Source: Symsagittifera roscoffensis (taxonomy: Eukaryota; Xenacoelomorpha; Acoela; Convolutidae). From it: DNA of 64,000 nt. Location: contig NC_087066.1 in the NCBI RefSeq assembly GCF_963678635.1, positions 56,066,312-56,130,311 of the forward strand, written 5' to 3'. A model generated the notes under the pieces. That model saw nothing but the letters and a program-made list of their open reading frames with translations, was not told the origin of the DNA and did no database searches. Below, piece by piece: positions 53,710-64,000 of this stretch (position 1 is the stretch's first letter; each line of letters opens with the position of its first letter). The translations under genes were made by a program, and so were the position numbers.

Positions 53710-55314
53710 GCGATCATTTCTCTACGCACTTAGAAGATCCGAGAGTCTGTATCTCGCCTTCAAGTACGTCTTCATGACCCTCATCTGACTATTCAACTCA
53801 TTGGGCTGGTGTGTGTCTTCTTCCATCTTAACGCACCAAATCTTCGCCAGCGGCTGTGTTTCTTGCTTGAACGGCTGAAGATCAGTCCTGACTACCTCTT
53901 TTTGTGGCAACAGACTTATCGAACGTTTCGATACCGCTATTTTCTCCAAATCATCCGCTGCGTTGTCAAAGACTCTTTCGCTTGATATAAGGTAGCGATC
54001 ACTGTCAAGATCCTGGTACACCTCTCTGTCCAGATCCCTTGCCCGAGTTTCCACTAGTAGTGTGTGGATCGCTAGTTCGGACAGTTTTGATCCCGAGCTC
54101 GAGTTCCTGTCTGAATAGGTGTCAATTCCTGAGTTTCGGGAATTTCCATCTATTGAAGAGGTTGTGATGGAGTCGTCACGCTCCTCCAGATCATGTCTGT
54201 GCCTTCTTGGCATCCATCTGAACTCCCCGGACAAAACCTTGTTCCCCAGGTCCTGTTTCTCATCAGGAACTTTTTCATCTATGTCAGACTCCCCGGACAA
54301 ACTTTCTTGTCCCGGGTGTTGATCTTGTACTCGCTGGCGCTTCTCATCTTTCGTCTCCCCGGACAAACAATCTTGCAGCAGGTTTTGTTCTACCTTCTCA
54401 CCTTCTCTATCCTGGTCCACAAAGGTAACGGTTTTCCTTCGCGTACTGCTTCCCTGTTCTTTCCGTCCGTAAGAAGTACTGGTTAAAACCTCGTGTGATA
54501 TTGAGGATTGTAGTTGCTGAACTATTGTCCTACAATCCCCCTTGTTCTCCTCGTGTTGTCGTCTGGACGGCATGATCTTCACCTTCTCCCTGACTGTTAG
54601 TGAAGCCACTGGTGCTGTCCACTCGGGGTCATCTCTGGTCACTTCACTTTCTAACAATCCACCCAGCATCCGCATTACTTGTGGTGTGACTTGCACCGTT
54701 TTATCCAATAATGAGAGGCTGTTTATGTTCATGCGAGAGAGTTCCTGCTGGACCAGGTTTGAGCGCAGCAACAGATCCAAGGGCACCGGGTCCCTTTTGG
54801 ATAGGATTTTTATCTCGGCTGCTTTTTCGACAGGTAACTCGGGATGCTCCGGAATTGGATGACCAGACTTATCTAACCATCTCGTTAAAGGAAGCGCTTC
54901 ATAAGTTTCTTTGTCCAGAAACGAGAATCCCTCCTTTATTTCTGCTTGATTGGCTTGCTTCTGCTCCAATCTTTCATAGAACTCAGTTTTCTTACTGAGG
55001 CTGTCAGCATTCTGGTGTTTATCACGCATCCTGTGCTCGATTATTATATGATAGCCATCCAATCTTACTATCCATCTACCAATATAACTCTGATCCATCG
55101 AGTAGGTCTTCAACCAGGATAACGCTCTGCTGTCTACGCGTAACTTAAAGGGAGCGCTCCCCAAGTATGCGCGATATGTTTCCACAAATGTGACTACTGC
55201 AAACATTTCTGCTTTTGGTGCGCCATATTTCATCTCAGTGTTACTCAAGACCTTGCTGCCGTATGCAATGGGACGGAGAACCGTTCTTCCGTTCCATTCT
55301 TGCTCCTGATGCAA
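53710..55314 (-). pseudogene. pol: RNase H and acidic linker, copy B
   Basis: A 530-codon open stretch. RNase H appears from HQEQEWNGRTVL through KAEMFAVVTFVETYRAYL and RVDSRALSWL (Asn after the catalytic Asp is Ser here) to RDKHQNADSLSK. The linker with the three LSGE repeats (54,223-54,366) follows. A CAA-to-TAG change near 53,720 separates it from integrase. A frameshift at about 55,300 separates it from RT, so DTDA is in the RT piece. Confidence 0.92.
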
Positions 55315-56908
55315 ATTACTGAGATGGCTACTACCGATGCGTCTGTGTCAAGAACATACATGCCCTTTTCTGTAGGCATGCCTAGCACTGGCGCTTCGCA
55401 CAGTTCTCGCTTTATTTTCTCAAAGGCAACTTCTGCTTCGTCGTTCCATTCGAACTTTTTCCCTTTGTTGCGCATCAGTTTCTGCATCGGATACACCTTG
55501 TCCGCGTATCCTTTTATGAACTCCCGGTAAAAATTGGCAAACCCTAGGAAGCTCATTAGCTGTGTGTCCGTTCTCGGAGCCTTCCATGTCAACACAGCCT
55601 CTACTGCTTCCGGATCTGGCCTCACACCATGCCTGTCCACCATTCTTCCCAGGTACTTGATCGCATCCCTAAGGATTTCACATTTTGATGGTTTGCATTT
55701 CAAGCCTGCTCTTTTCATACATCCAAAGACGTCATCGAGCCTATCAATGTGGTCTTCCAGGGTCGGTGTCGCTATGACTACGTCATCCACGTAACACATC
55801 ACGAGATTCCCGTACTTCTTGGTCACTCTGGTCAAAGCCTGAGCCATCAGTCTTTGAAAAGTGGCCGTTGTATTGCACAAGCCGAAGGGCATCCTCTTCC
55901 ACTGGTACAATCCCAACTCGCACGCGAATCCGGTTTTCTCTCTGTCCTTCTTCCGCAGAGGGACGTGCCAGAAAGCAGAACCCAAGTCCAATGTGGTGAA
56001 GAACTTGGCATCACCAAGCTTAGAGAGGCTCTCGTCTATTCGCGGTATCGTTTACGCATCTTTTATCGTTACCGCGTTCAAGTAACGAAAGTCGCAACAA
56101 AACCTAAACTGCCCCCTTTCTTTTTCGCCATTACTACCCCGCAAGCCCATGGCGATTTCGAGGGTTCTATCATGTCGTATTCAAACAACATTTCAATTTC
56201 CGCTCGGCACGCTTCCGACTTGTATGGCGTCATTCGTCTTGCGCCTTCCCTATGGGAAACGGCGCCCTCTTCAAGTTCGATTTCGTGCTCGACGAAATTA
56301 CAGCAACCGATATCCGCCTTATGTTTTGAAAATACATCTGCGTTCCGATTTAAGAGGTCCCGCAATTTTTCGAAACCTTCCTCACCTATTTTCCCTTTTA
56401 AGTGTTCTATCTCTGTTAAAACCGGTTTGTCAGATTCTAGTTCATATGACGAGGGGCGTTCCGGAAAATTCGAGCAGCTCGATAAGCCGTCGTCCGTTTG
56501 AGATTTCATTGAAAACAATTTATGAATATATTTTAATTCATTAATCCTCTTTAAAATTTTATTTTTATTTGCATGATAAGGACAGTCTTTCACATTATGT
56601 TTCTTCAAGTTTTGTGTCTCTCATAGTCGGTTCTCATCGGAAAAGCATAACAAAGCTTCTTTCCACGCTGGATTGAAACCGTGGTGTCCAGTGTGTTCAA
56701 TAACACACTGAAACACAGTCCGTTTCGCGTTACCGAGAAGCTCCGGCCTAAAATCACCGACCTCTGACTATTTGGATTCGGTACTAAACAAACCTGTTTA
56801 TTATCACTTAACGAATTCAAATTTCTCATTCTAAAAATTGCTACCACATCTTGTCCTGGCTGTAGTTTTACTTTTCTATCTAAAAAATTTGGTACCTTCT
56901 TTTCACTC
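55315..56908 (-). pseudogene. pol: Reverse transcriptase and connector, copy B
   Basis: Pieces 55,245-55,991 (LGSAFWHVPL, MPFGLCNTTATFQRLM, catalytic MCYVDD, FLGFANFYREFIKGYADK, and DTDA at the end), 56,078-56,608 (PHKSEAC-type block, MAKKKGG then a frameshift in the FCCDFRYL region) and 56,605-56,908 (connector FRMRNLNSLSDNKQVCLVPN and ILGRSFSVTRNGL). The catalytic residues are readable but the gene is broken twice. Confidence 0.93.
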
Positions 56909-57618
56909 AGATTTTTTCACCTTGATGGTTCACTCAGATTTCTGATTACCTGGTGTCCAGCCACTGAAATTATCGACTGTATCTTGCTTCCTTGTGGCAC
57001 CATGCCGAACCTCTGACCGGAGATCACATTAAGTTTCATGCTCAAGCTGCTTGGTGCTTTAGTCTCCTCGACCTCCGTTGCTTCGAAGGTATTCAGTTGC
57101 TCCTGTTGTTTCTCATTCTCCAGTTCGAGTCTCACTTTTTGTTCGATTTCTTTCGTTACCAGTTCCTGCTGCACTCTATTTAGAGCATCCCTCGCGGCTG
57201 CCCTATAATCAATCTTGAAGTCATCGGCCGCAGTCACTGGTTGCGGTTCACATGTCTCTCCAGTTACCGCTTGCATTTTCTTCGTCGGCAGCTCTTGCGG
57301 TTTGTCTTTTCTGCGCGCCTCCGCTTCACTCAACAGGCGAGCCTTGCTGGCTTTCACTCCTGATAAAGCTTCCTCATGCCTTGGATGCTTGATGTCTGCC
57401 ACTGCATCCCAGAATTGCGGACAATCTGATTTAAAATGACCTTCCAGGTTGCAAAAGAAACACCTCGGGCCGAATTTTGCAATTACTCCTCTTATGAAAT
57501 CCTCATGGTCCAATTCTGACGCATCTTCGTCCTCCAGGCTAAAGCCTATTGCTTTCATGCCTTGTTTGTAAGTTGGCCATGAGACACATGATGGTCTGTT
57601 GAACTGCAATTGCCACAA
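56909..57618 (-). pseudogene. gag: Gag C-terminus joined to connector (protease deleted), copy B
   Basis: Starts in a new frame in the first zinc knuckle (a small indel replaces the last Cys region), keeps the second knuckle CFFCNLEGHFKSDC, then KASKARLLSEAEARRKDKPQ and the block ending QVIRNLSEPS. At about 56,920 it is joined to sequence that corresponds to about 28,210 in A. About 720 bp containing the whole protease, including LDTG, is gone. A short GAAAAAATCTGAGTGAAAAG stretch at the join echoes nearby sequence. Confidence 0.85.
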
Positions 57619-58451
57619 GAGCGTCTCTTGTCCATGTCATCCCTCGGTTTGTACCAGTTGTTCCCTTGGTTTGCTGGCCCATTGTTAAAATTGCCATAAT
57701 TGTTCTTATAATAACCAGATCTCGAAGGAGGTTTCAATAAAAAATGTTCTTTTGACTTGAGCCTCAACTCCTCTGGTAATGGCGCATTGGTTGATAGTGG
57801 TGTATAATAAGTTGCCAGCATTGTCCGAAATTCATCATTCTTCACACTATCGATGAAATTTGAGGCTACTGCCAGGTTCATCCTTCGGTTTGACTCATCC
57901 GGTTGGCTGCGTCTTCTCAGCATTTCCAAGTCCTCTAGAAACTTGTCTATCGTTTCATCCTCTCGTTGCCTCCGTTTCTCGAAGCGCATCATCGCCTGGT
58001 GCCCCTGCACCCCTGATCCAAGACGTTTTAACAAGATTTCGAAGATTTTCTCGGCTGTGTCACGCTGATATTGCTTCTTGGCCATGACACAGTTCAGGGC
58101 TGTCCCTTCCAAGTTGCTGGTGAGCGCACTGCATTCTTGTCTTTCCGACAAGTCCTCTTCCTCGAAATTCAGTTTCATTACCTCTATCCAGGTATCAATA
58201 CAGCCATCAGATTCGTCTTTATAGCATCTTGGTTTCTTAAAGACTCTTCTGGACTTCTCACTGCGTTCATTGGTACTGGATAACCTTGTAAGGAATGTCT
58301 CCAAAGACCTGTTTAGGGGTTCAAAGGCTGTGGCCATTGCCGTAGCATCTCTCGAGTGTCCTGCCTGAGTGTCCTCACACCTTGTCAAAGGATCTGTATT
58401 CGGTGCATCCCTGCAATCCGAATCGCCGTGAGTGTTTCCCCCTTGACCCAC
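57555..58451 (-). pseudogene. gag: Gag core, copy B
   Basis: A 298-codon stretch with the Ty3 Gag core CYKDESDGCIDTWIEVMKLN and the first half of knuckle 1 (CGNCSSTDHHVS), after which the frame is lost. Matches A residues about 530-815. Confidence 0.88.
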
Positions 58452-58485
58452 ATGACTCCTCCCTGGGCTCGCATGTCTCCTGTTA

Positions 58486-58616
58486 CCGGAATCACTTCTT
58501 TTTTTTTATTTGCCCCCGGCCTGCTCAGTGCAGGACCAACCGTGGGGGAGGGGGAGATGTCATCCATTTTGCCGCAGCCGGTCCCACCTTGAACCGGTCC
58601 CACCGGAATCACTTCT
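58486..58616 (-). mobile_element. short retroposon (SINE-like) inserted in gag of copy B
   Basis: About 103 bp absent from copy A, flanked by a perfect 14-bp target-site duplication CCGGAATCACTTCT (58,486-58,499 and 58,603-58,616). On the minus strand the insert ends in CAAATAAAAAAAAA next to the duplication, i.e. an A-tail with a polyadenylation-type AATAAA. These are the marks of LINE-machinery retrotransposition. The head contains GGTTCAAGG, weakly like a pol III B box. It could be a 5'-truncated SINE or a processed piece of another transcript. Confidence 0.7.
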
Positions 58617-60110
58617 CCCAGTCGCATGTGTGCCTTGCGTTGGTCGTTCGTTAGAGGTCTGTCTGTTCCCCGATGAACTTGCTCTACTGTTTGGGCCCCA
58701 TGTTCTATTATCCCTTGTGGCATAGCCTGATGAACTGCCCCTACCTCTAGTGGATCCATATGTCCTCCTCCTTTGATGGTCATTGAAGTTCACCTTCGGC
58801 TCCCTGCTGGGATCTCCCGAGTTCGGTTCCCCTCCTTTTTGTCCACTCTTGCTGCCTAGTAGCCCGTCCAACCTATCCATGATAGCCTGAGTTCGCCTCT
58901 CCATCATCGCGTCTATCTTTGTGTCAAGAGTCCCAAGAGACTGCTCTTGCTGAATTCTTAACTTCTCCATGTCGTCTCTCAAGCGTAATTCTCTCTGTTC
59001 CGCTTCTCTTGTCATTCTCGACAAGTTCTTCGCTATGTGCTCGTCCGTTCCTTATTTCAAGCGTTTTTCGCTCCTACCAACTTCTTTATTTCTTCCCGCA
59101 GACTTTCTCTTTCAATGTGAACTGCTCTTTCTAGTTCACTCATTCTAATGGACATCTGTTCATTTTGTTCTCATAAACTGCCCACTATGTTGTTCAAGGC
59201 TTCTTCTAGTGCTGCCCCGTTATCTACGAGTGGCGTCACTAGTGGCGGTGTAACCCTGTCGGTCCCAGGTAGCCTCGTGCTGGTCGAAATTTGGGCCTTG
59301 ACCCTCTGCCTCGACGTCTTTTCATTATCCACATCAGGATCCGCCAATGCGTTGCCTAGCTCTTTGTTTCTACTCTCCCCAGTTTGCGGCTCTGAATTGG
59401 TCATAATCGCGAAGCCTCTCGACTGGCCTGGTGTGTTTGCGTCTTTGCTTATCGTTCTCACCACACCAAATTTGTCCATGGTTCCAGTTTCTCTTTCGAC
59501 GTATGCCTCATTCTCCTGGGTCGAACTATTGAGGCTGACTTGAGACCCAAAATCCACTTGTTCTTCTTCGTCCTCCTCCTCCTCCTGGGATTCACCTTCA
59601 TTTCCTGTGCCCACTCCCATGGTGAATGGAAAGATGTTTCCTAAGGTGTTCCTCATTCTTTCTGACGTTGTTTGTTTCTCAGTCCCGCCTGTCATCATGG
59701 TGTTGTCTGTTGGAGATCTTCTAGTTGCCACTATTTCAGTTGAAATGTCGGACAGTTCCGACATCTCCTCTCGATCCAATGTCCCGGTGGAAGTTGCAAA
59801 ATCATGGCCTTGTTCTACCGGAGTAGATTCACTCGCCAGCCTTCTGCCCCTCCCTTCCTCCATGTACTCCCTGGTTGTCATTCATGGCCTGGTCCGTATT
59901 GACCTCCACTTCTAACATTTCTTTTCTCTCTTCTGAGGTCTTCTGACTCCTCGTTTCAACCATTCTGCCTGAAACCGTCTCCCCTTTGCCGGTCCGGGCT
60001 CGTTTGATCCGATCCACGAAAGGGTCGGTCATTGTTTTTCTTTTCTTTTTAGATATGAATTTCCTAGAGCCATTACCTCGTTTAGGTATCCTTGAATTGT
60101 CTAGACTCAT
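58617..60110 (-). pseudogene. gag: Gag N-terminal half, copy B
   Basis: ATG (MSLD) at 60,110. Pieces 59,829-60,110, 59,171-59,881 and 58,560-59,024 lie in two frames with small indels (for example after DNQGVHG). The acidic N-terminal extension and the coiled coil (REAEQRELRLRDDMEKLRIQQEQ) match A residues 1-450. Confidence 0.85.
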
Positions 60111-61203
60111 TCTCAATTTGTCACTTCTTAATGCCTATACACTCAATTCGATCGCTGGTGACTTTATAGTTTAACTATCAATAATAATGACACAACACAG
60201 TAAATTTCACAAGATTCTATTAAATAGTGACCACGAATCCCTGTATGTTATCAGATTACAGTTTGTAAATAATTTATTCACATTAACCGATTATCAATCG
60301 TAAGATTTGAGTACTAGCACAATATGATCATGTCAGTCAATTTAAAAGATAGTGTACTCACTATCCAATCAAGCACAAATTAAGTTGATTTTAAAATCAA
60401 AAACAACAAAAAAAAATATAATGACAGAATATGAATACCTCTATAAAAAAACGTATGTGTATTGTACTTTTAGTCGGTCGCAGTACAATAGTCGAACTTG
60501 TCTTTTAAAGAAAAAGCTTTCCCTGCTTGGTGCTGCACCAAAAAGACAAAACTTTGAAGGCAGTAATTTTCTCAAGTGGGCGTCTATTGCACCCACCGAG
60601 TACCTATCTGCCTTCGGACTGCCCGAGCTAGACCTACTAAAATCCTCAAGGCAGTCACTTTTCACAAAAAAGTATTGGGTTTCAATCCACGCCAATTAAT
60701 TACGCTCTTTTTAGTTTAGACTTAGTGTAGCGAATATCCGAGTTCGGACCTGTTTTGTTTATGGTCTGGTTTTTATTGAAATGCAAGTTACCAGTGCAGT
60801 CACTGATTCCTAGCCTGTCTGCTAATAACCTAATACCTCTCACTGTAGTCCTTCTTCTGTTTACCTAAGTCCTTTGATAAAATAATACCCCTCCGGATTG
60901 GCAAAAATAGGACCCTTCCGGATTGACAAAATTGAGACCCCTCCGCATTGAGACCCCTCTGAGTTAGTAAATGTAAGACCCCTCCGGATTGAGACCCCTC
61001 CGGTTTTGTGAAAACAAGACCCCTCTGGATTGGGACCCCTCCGAATTTGAAAAAATTTTGACCCCTCCGGATTGGGAGCCCTCTGGATTCGTAAAATTAG
61101 CTTTTCTGAGACTTTTTTAATTTTCAACCTATACCCCTCCGGATACGTTCTCCGATGCTATTTTGCTTTTTTAAATAAACTAGGAATGGTATGGAAGGGT
61201 ATG
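60111..61203 (-). promoter_or_regulatory. gag-proximal leader, copy B
   Basis: Inverted equivalent of about 23,350-24,404. The motif array (inverted, ACCCCTCCGGATT) lies at 60,887; 60,912; 60,937; 60,953; 60,978; 60,994; 61,019; 61,035; 61,061 and 61,077, plus about 61,134. Spacings of 25, 25, 16, 25, 16, 25, 16, 26 and 16 repeat the pattern of copy A. No gene. Confidence 0.6.
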
Positions 61204-61757
61204 TCCTCCTCCTCCTCCTGGGATTCACCTTCATTTCCTGTGCCCACTCCCATGGTGAATGGAAAGATGTTTCCTAAGGTGTTCCTCATTCTTTCTGAGA
61301 ACGACGAGGACGTTGTTTGTTTCTCAGTCCCGCCTGCCATCATGGTGTTGTCTGTTGGAGATCTTCTAGTTGCCACTATTTCAGTTGAAATGTCGGACAG
61401 TTCCGACATCTCCTCTCGATCCAATGTCCCGGTGGAAGTTGCAAAATCATGGCCTTGTTCTACCGGAGTAGATTCACTCGCCAGCCTTCTGCCCCTCCCT
61501 TCCAATCCATGTACTCCCTGGTTGTCATTCATGGCCTGGTCCGTATTGACCTCCACTTCTAACATTTCTTTTCTCTCTTCTGAGGTCTTCTGACTCCTCG
61601 TTTCAACCATTCTGCCTGAAACCGTCTCCCCTTTGCCGGTCCGGGCTCGTTTGATCCGATCCACGAAAGGGTCGGTCATTGTTTTTCTTTTCTTTTTAGA
61701 TATGAATTTCCTAGAGCTATTACCTCGTTTAGGTATCCTTGAATTGTCTAGACTCAT
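61204..61757 (-). pseudogene. duplicated Gag N-terminus, copy B
   Basis: ATG at 61,757. Reads the same N-terminal ~180 Gag residues as A (RIPKRGNSSRKF ... NIFPFTMGVGTGNEGES), and this copy keeps SSSFSERMRN, which the other B copy has lost. It ends in EEEED at the duplication join, followed by leader sequence and a stop. Truncated; it could only make an N-terminal Gag peptide. Confidence 0.85.
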
Positions 61758-64000
61758 TCTCAATTTGTCACTTCTTAATGCCTATACACTCAATTCGATC
61801 GCTGGTGACTTTATAGTTTAACTATCAATAATAATGACACAACACAGTAAATTTCACAAGATTCTATTAAATAGTGACCACGAATCCCTGTATGTTATCA
61901 GATTACAGTTTGTAAATAATTTATTCACATTAACCGATTATCGGTCGTAAGATTTGAGTACTAGCACAATATGATCATGTCAGTCGATTTAAAAGTGTAC
62001 TCACTATCCAATCAAGCACAAATTAAGTTGATTTTAAAATTAAAAACAACAAAAAAAAATATAATGACAGAATATGAATACCTCTATAAAAAACGTATGT
62101 GTATTGTACTTTTAGTCGGTCGCAGTACAATAGTCGAACTTGTCTTTTAAAGAAAAAGTTTTCCCTGCTTGGTGCTGCACCAAAAAGACAAAACTTTGAA
62201 GGCAGTAATTTTCTCAAGTGGGCGTCTATTGCACCCACCGAGTACCTATCTGCCTTCGGACTGCCCGAGCTAGACCTACTAATATCCTCAGGGCAGTCAC
62301 TTTTCACAAAAACGTATTGGGTTTCAATCCACACCAATTAATTACGCTCTTTTTAGTTTAGACTTAGTGTAGCGAATATCCGAGTTCGGACCTGTTTTGT
62401 TTATGGTCTGGTTTTTATTGAAAGGCAAGTTACCAGTGCAGTCACTGATTCCTAGCCTGTCTGCTAATAACCTAATACCTCTCACTGTAGTCCTTCTTCC
62501 GTTTACCTAAGTCCTTTGATAAAATAATACCCCTCCGGATTGGCAAAAATATGACCCTTCCGGATTGGCAAAATTGAGACCCCTCCGGATTGAGACCCCT
62601 CTGAGTTAGTAAATGTAAGACCGCTCCGGATTGAGACCCCTCCGGTTTTGTGAAAACAAGACCCCTCCGGATTGGGACCCCTCCGAATTTGAAAAAATTT
62701 TGAACCCTCCGGATTGGGAGCCCTCTGGATTCGTAAAATTAGCTTTTCTGAGACTTTCTTAATTTTCAACCTATACCCCTCCGGATACGTTCTCCGATGC
62801 TATTTTGCTTTTTTAAATAAACTGGGAAGGGTATGTAAGGCTTTCCTAGACCCTTCCGGATTGAAGTTAGGCATCTTATTTGACAATTCACGCTAACGGT
62901 GAAGTGTCTTATCGCTAGCCTAACTTCGGCTCGATTAAGGTTCTCCTGTGCCTTTAGCCTTCCCTTTTTTTCTAGAATACCCTAAAATTACTTTGTTCAA
63001 CCGCTATTACCTTTTGGTAGGGGTGTAAGGGCTTTCCTAAAAAAAATTTATAAAACGTGAAGGGTCTACCCTCCCAAATTGGTGAATTTGCTAAAAACCA
63101 TCTCAAAAACTTTTCAAGCTTTTTTTTTCGAAAAACTTTTTTCCCTATCAGTAAGCTCAGCTAATTTCTGATCTATTGGTACCAAGATTAACTGGATTTG
63201 TCCAGTAGTTTCAAAGTTATTAACCAAAACGTCTTTTTTCTAAAGTCAAAAAATTTCTCTCTTATAGATTCCGCCTAACTTTTTCCACAATTCTGTTCTT
63301 TTCGACCTAAAAATTATTGATCCGAGCTCAAAAGGCTTATACTTTTCTAGTTCAATGCAGTAGACCCGATCTAAAACGCTTTAGTTGAAAAAATTTGCGA
63401 AAAACTATGCTACTTGTACCCCTCTGGATTGATGAATCCACCAAATCAAACACGTTAATTTCGATTTCTCTGCAACCCGGAAGGTTTTCGGGTAGCGGGT
63501 TTTAAAACTTGTAGATTCACTAGTGGACGTGGTCCGAACAACTATTTTTACTGTCCTAACTCAAAAATTTCAAAAAATTTTACGAAATTATAGTGTTTCA
63601 AACTATCAAAAATCGCGAAAACTCGGTTTTCGGTACCAAAACAGTTCCAACCACTTTCGAACTAAACTTAACCGGTTCTATCTATTATAGTGATGCTGTT
63701 ACGAGGAAACACACTAATTTAGCGCTTTTTTCCGTTTCAAAATTTATCGATATCTCAAAAATCGCGACTTGTGGGGGGATCAAAATATCGCTATTTTGAC
63801 CTAAAAACCGGTCTGCTTTCTGTGTTTTTCCCTGAAAAACGGTATAAGAGTATTAATAAAGGCTATATAAGTAATAATATTAGTAATACTATACCCCTCC
63901 GGGTTTGTTTAATATCCGAATTAAGGTGCTTAACTCGGATATTCGCAGTTTGGTGAAGGGTCACTACAGTGCAGCACTGTCGAACCCCCCACAGATTACT
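61758..64000 (-). promoter_or_regulatory. second leader copy and distal leader, copy B
   Basis: 61,758-62,836 is the duplicate leader with its own array starting at 62,529 (spacings 25, 25, 16, 25, 16, 25, 16, 26). 62,837-64,000 is the distal leader, colinear with A 22,151-23,320, with sparser motif copies (about 62,850, 63,417, 63,893), ACCCTTCACC-type modules and the palindrome at 63,966-63,980. Short open frames here are not supported as genes. The element continues past the window. Confidence 0.6.

Larger units (their letters stand above)
59571..62836 (-). repeat. 1,633-bp tandem duplication of leader plus gag start, copy B
   Basis: Units about 59,571-61,203 and 61,204-62,836. The join lies between GGGTATGT (leader) and the CCTCCTCC run (gag), with TCC-rich microhomology. 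The second unit carries its own truncated gag start (ATG at 61,757, about 185 codons to the join) and the full leader array. The units differ by small indels (the SSSF codons, for example) and substitutions. Confidence 0.88.
40561..64000 (-). mobile_element. giant Ty3/mdg4-like retroelement, copy B
   Basis: Same gene order as A on the opposite strand. It starts inside its own 3' UTR, lacking the last ~555 bp including the LTR, and runs off the window at 64,000, where its leader still matches A at 22,151. It keeps the full ORF3 with the SGNH domain but has lost the protease, carries a short retroposon in gag, and has a 1,633-bp tandem duplication of leader plus gag start. Many in-frame stops make it a dead copy. 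Confidence 0.85.

Noticed and set aside
3-64000. Many open frames of 60-250 codons antisense to ORF3, gag, pol and the ORF3-like fragments (for example 8,640-9,266, 14,350-14,976, 33,236-33,964, 48,778-49,281)
   Set aside because: They mirror coding sequence on the other strand, have no recognisable protein pattern, and their boundaries follow codon bias of the real frame.

Overview
This is a transposon-dense stretch of a eukaryotic, almost certainly animal, genome with no ordinary host gene that I can recognise. A polB remnant of the Polinton/Maverick or adintovirus-like type, two assembly gaps and a short A-tailed retroposon fit an invertebrate. The polB remnant looks most like the copies common in cnidarians, but I hold that taxonomic guess with low confidence.

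Layout. (1) 1-2,953, + strand: the 3' end of a giant Ty3/mdg4-like retroelement (copy C), made of the C-terminus of its third gene (ORF3), a 3' UTR, a purine tract and a putative 342-bp LTR. (2) 2,986-20,990: a decayed mosaic in which minus-strand fragments of an ORF3-like gene alternate with plus-strand pieces of a family-B DNA polymerase and its 3' tail. This mosaic carries a recent 5,710-bp tandem duplication (4,932-16,351). (3) 21,203-40,560, + strand: copy A of the giant element, with a leader of more than 3 kb, gag, pol (PR-RT-RH-IN plus a long C-terminal extension), ORF3, 3' UTR and LTR. (4) 40,561-64,000, - strand: copy B, arranged tail-to-tail with A, so the two form a huge imperfect inverted repeat. 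B runs past the right edge.

How the element works. Gag and pol lie essentially in one reading frame of about 9.6 kb, now broken by scattered stops and two compensating frameshifts. Pol has the LDTG protease, YVDD reverse transcriptase, RNase H, and an HHCC/DD35E integrase with a GPF motif. Downstream, where a retroviral env would sit, is ORF3. In B it is a single frame of about 2,980 codons with a coiled coil, a complete-looking SGNH (GDSL) hydrolase domain and roughly 2,400 residues I cannot assign. A has lost 4.6 kb of ORF3, including the esterase. B has lost the protease. Neither copy is autonomous as it stands, but between them they show the full gene set.

Unexplained structure: about 17 copies of a 13-bp motif (AATCCGGAGGGGT) in the leader, part of them in an alternating 25/16-bp register conserved in three arrays; a 12-mer (TTGTCCGGGGAG) repeated at exact 66-bp steps in pol and again in a different frame and in the 3' UTR; odd palindromes centred on GCWGC; and conserved 3' UTR hairpins. 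The most interesting question is why an ORF3-like gene is repeatedly found interleaved with a polB element, which could mean that two unrelated classes of mobile element share this gene.
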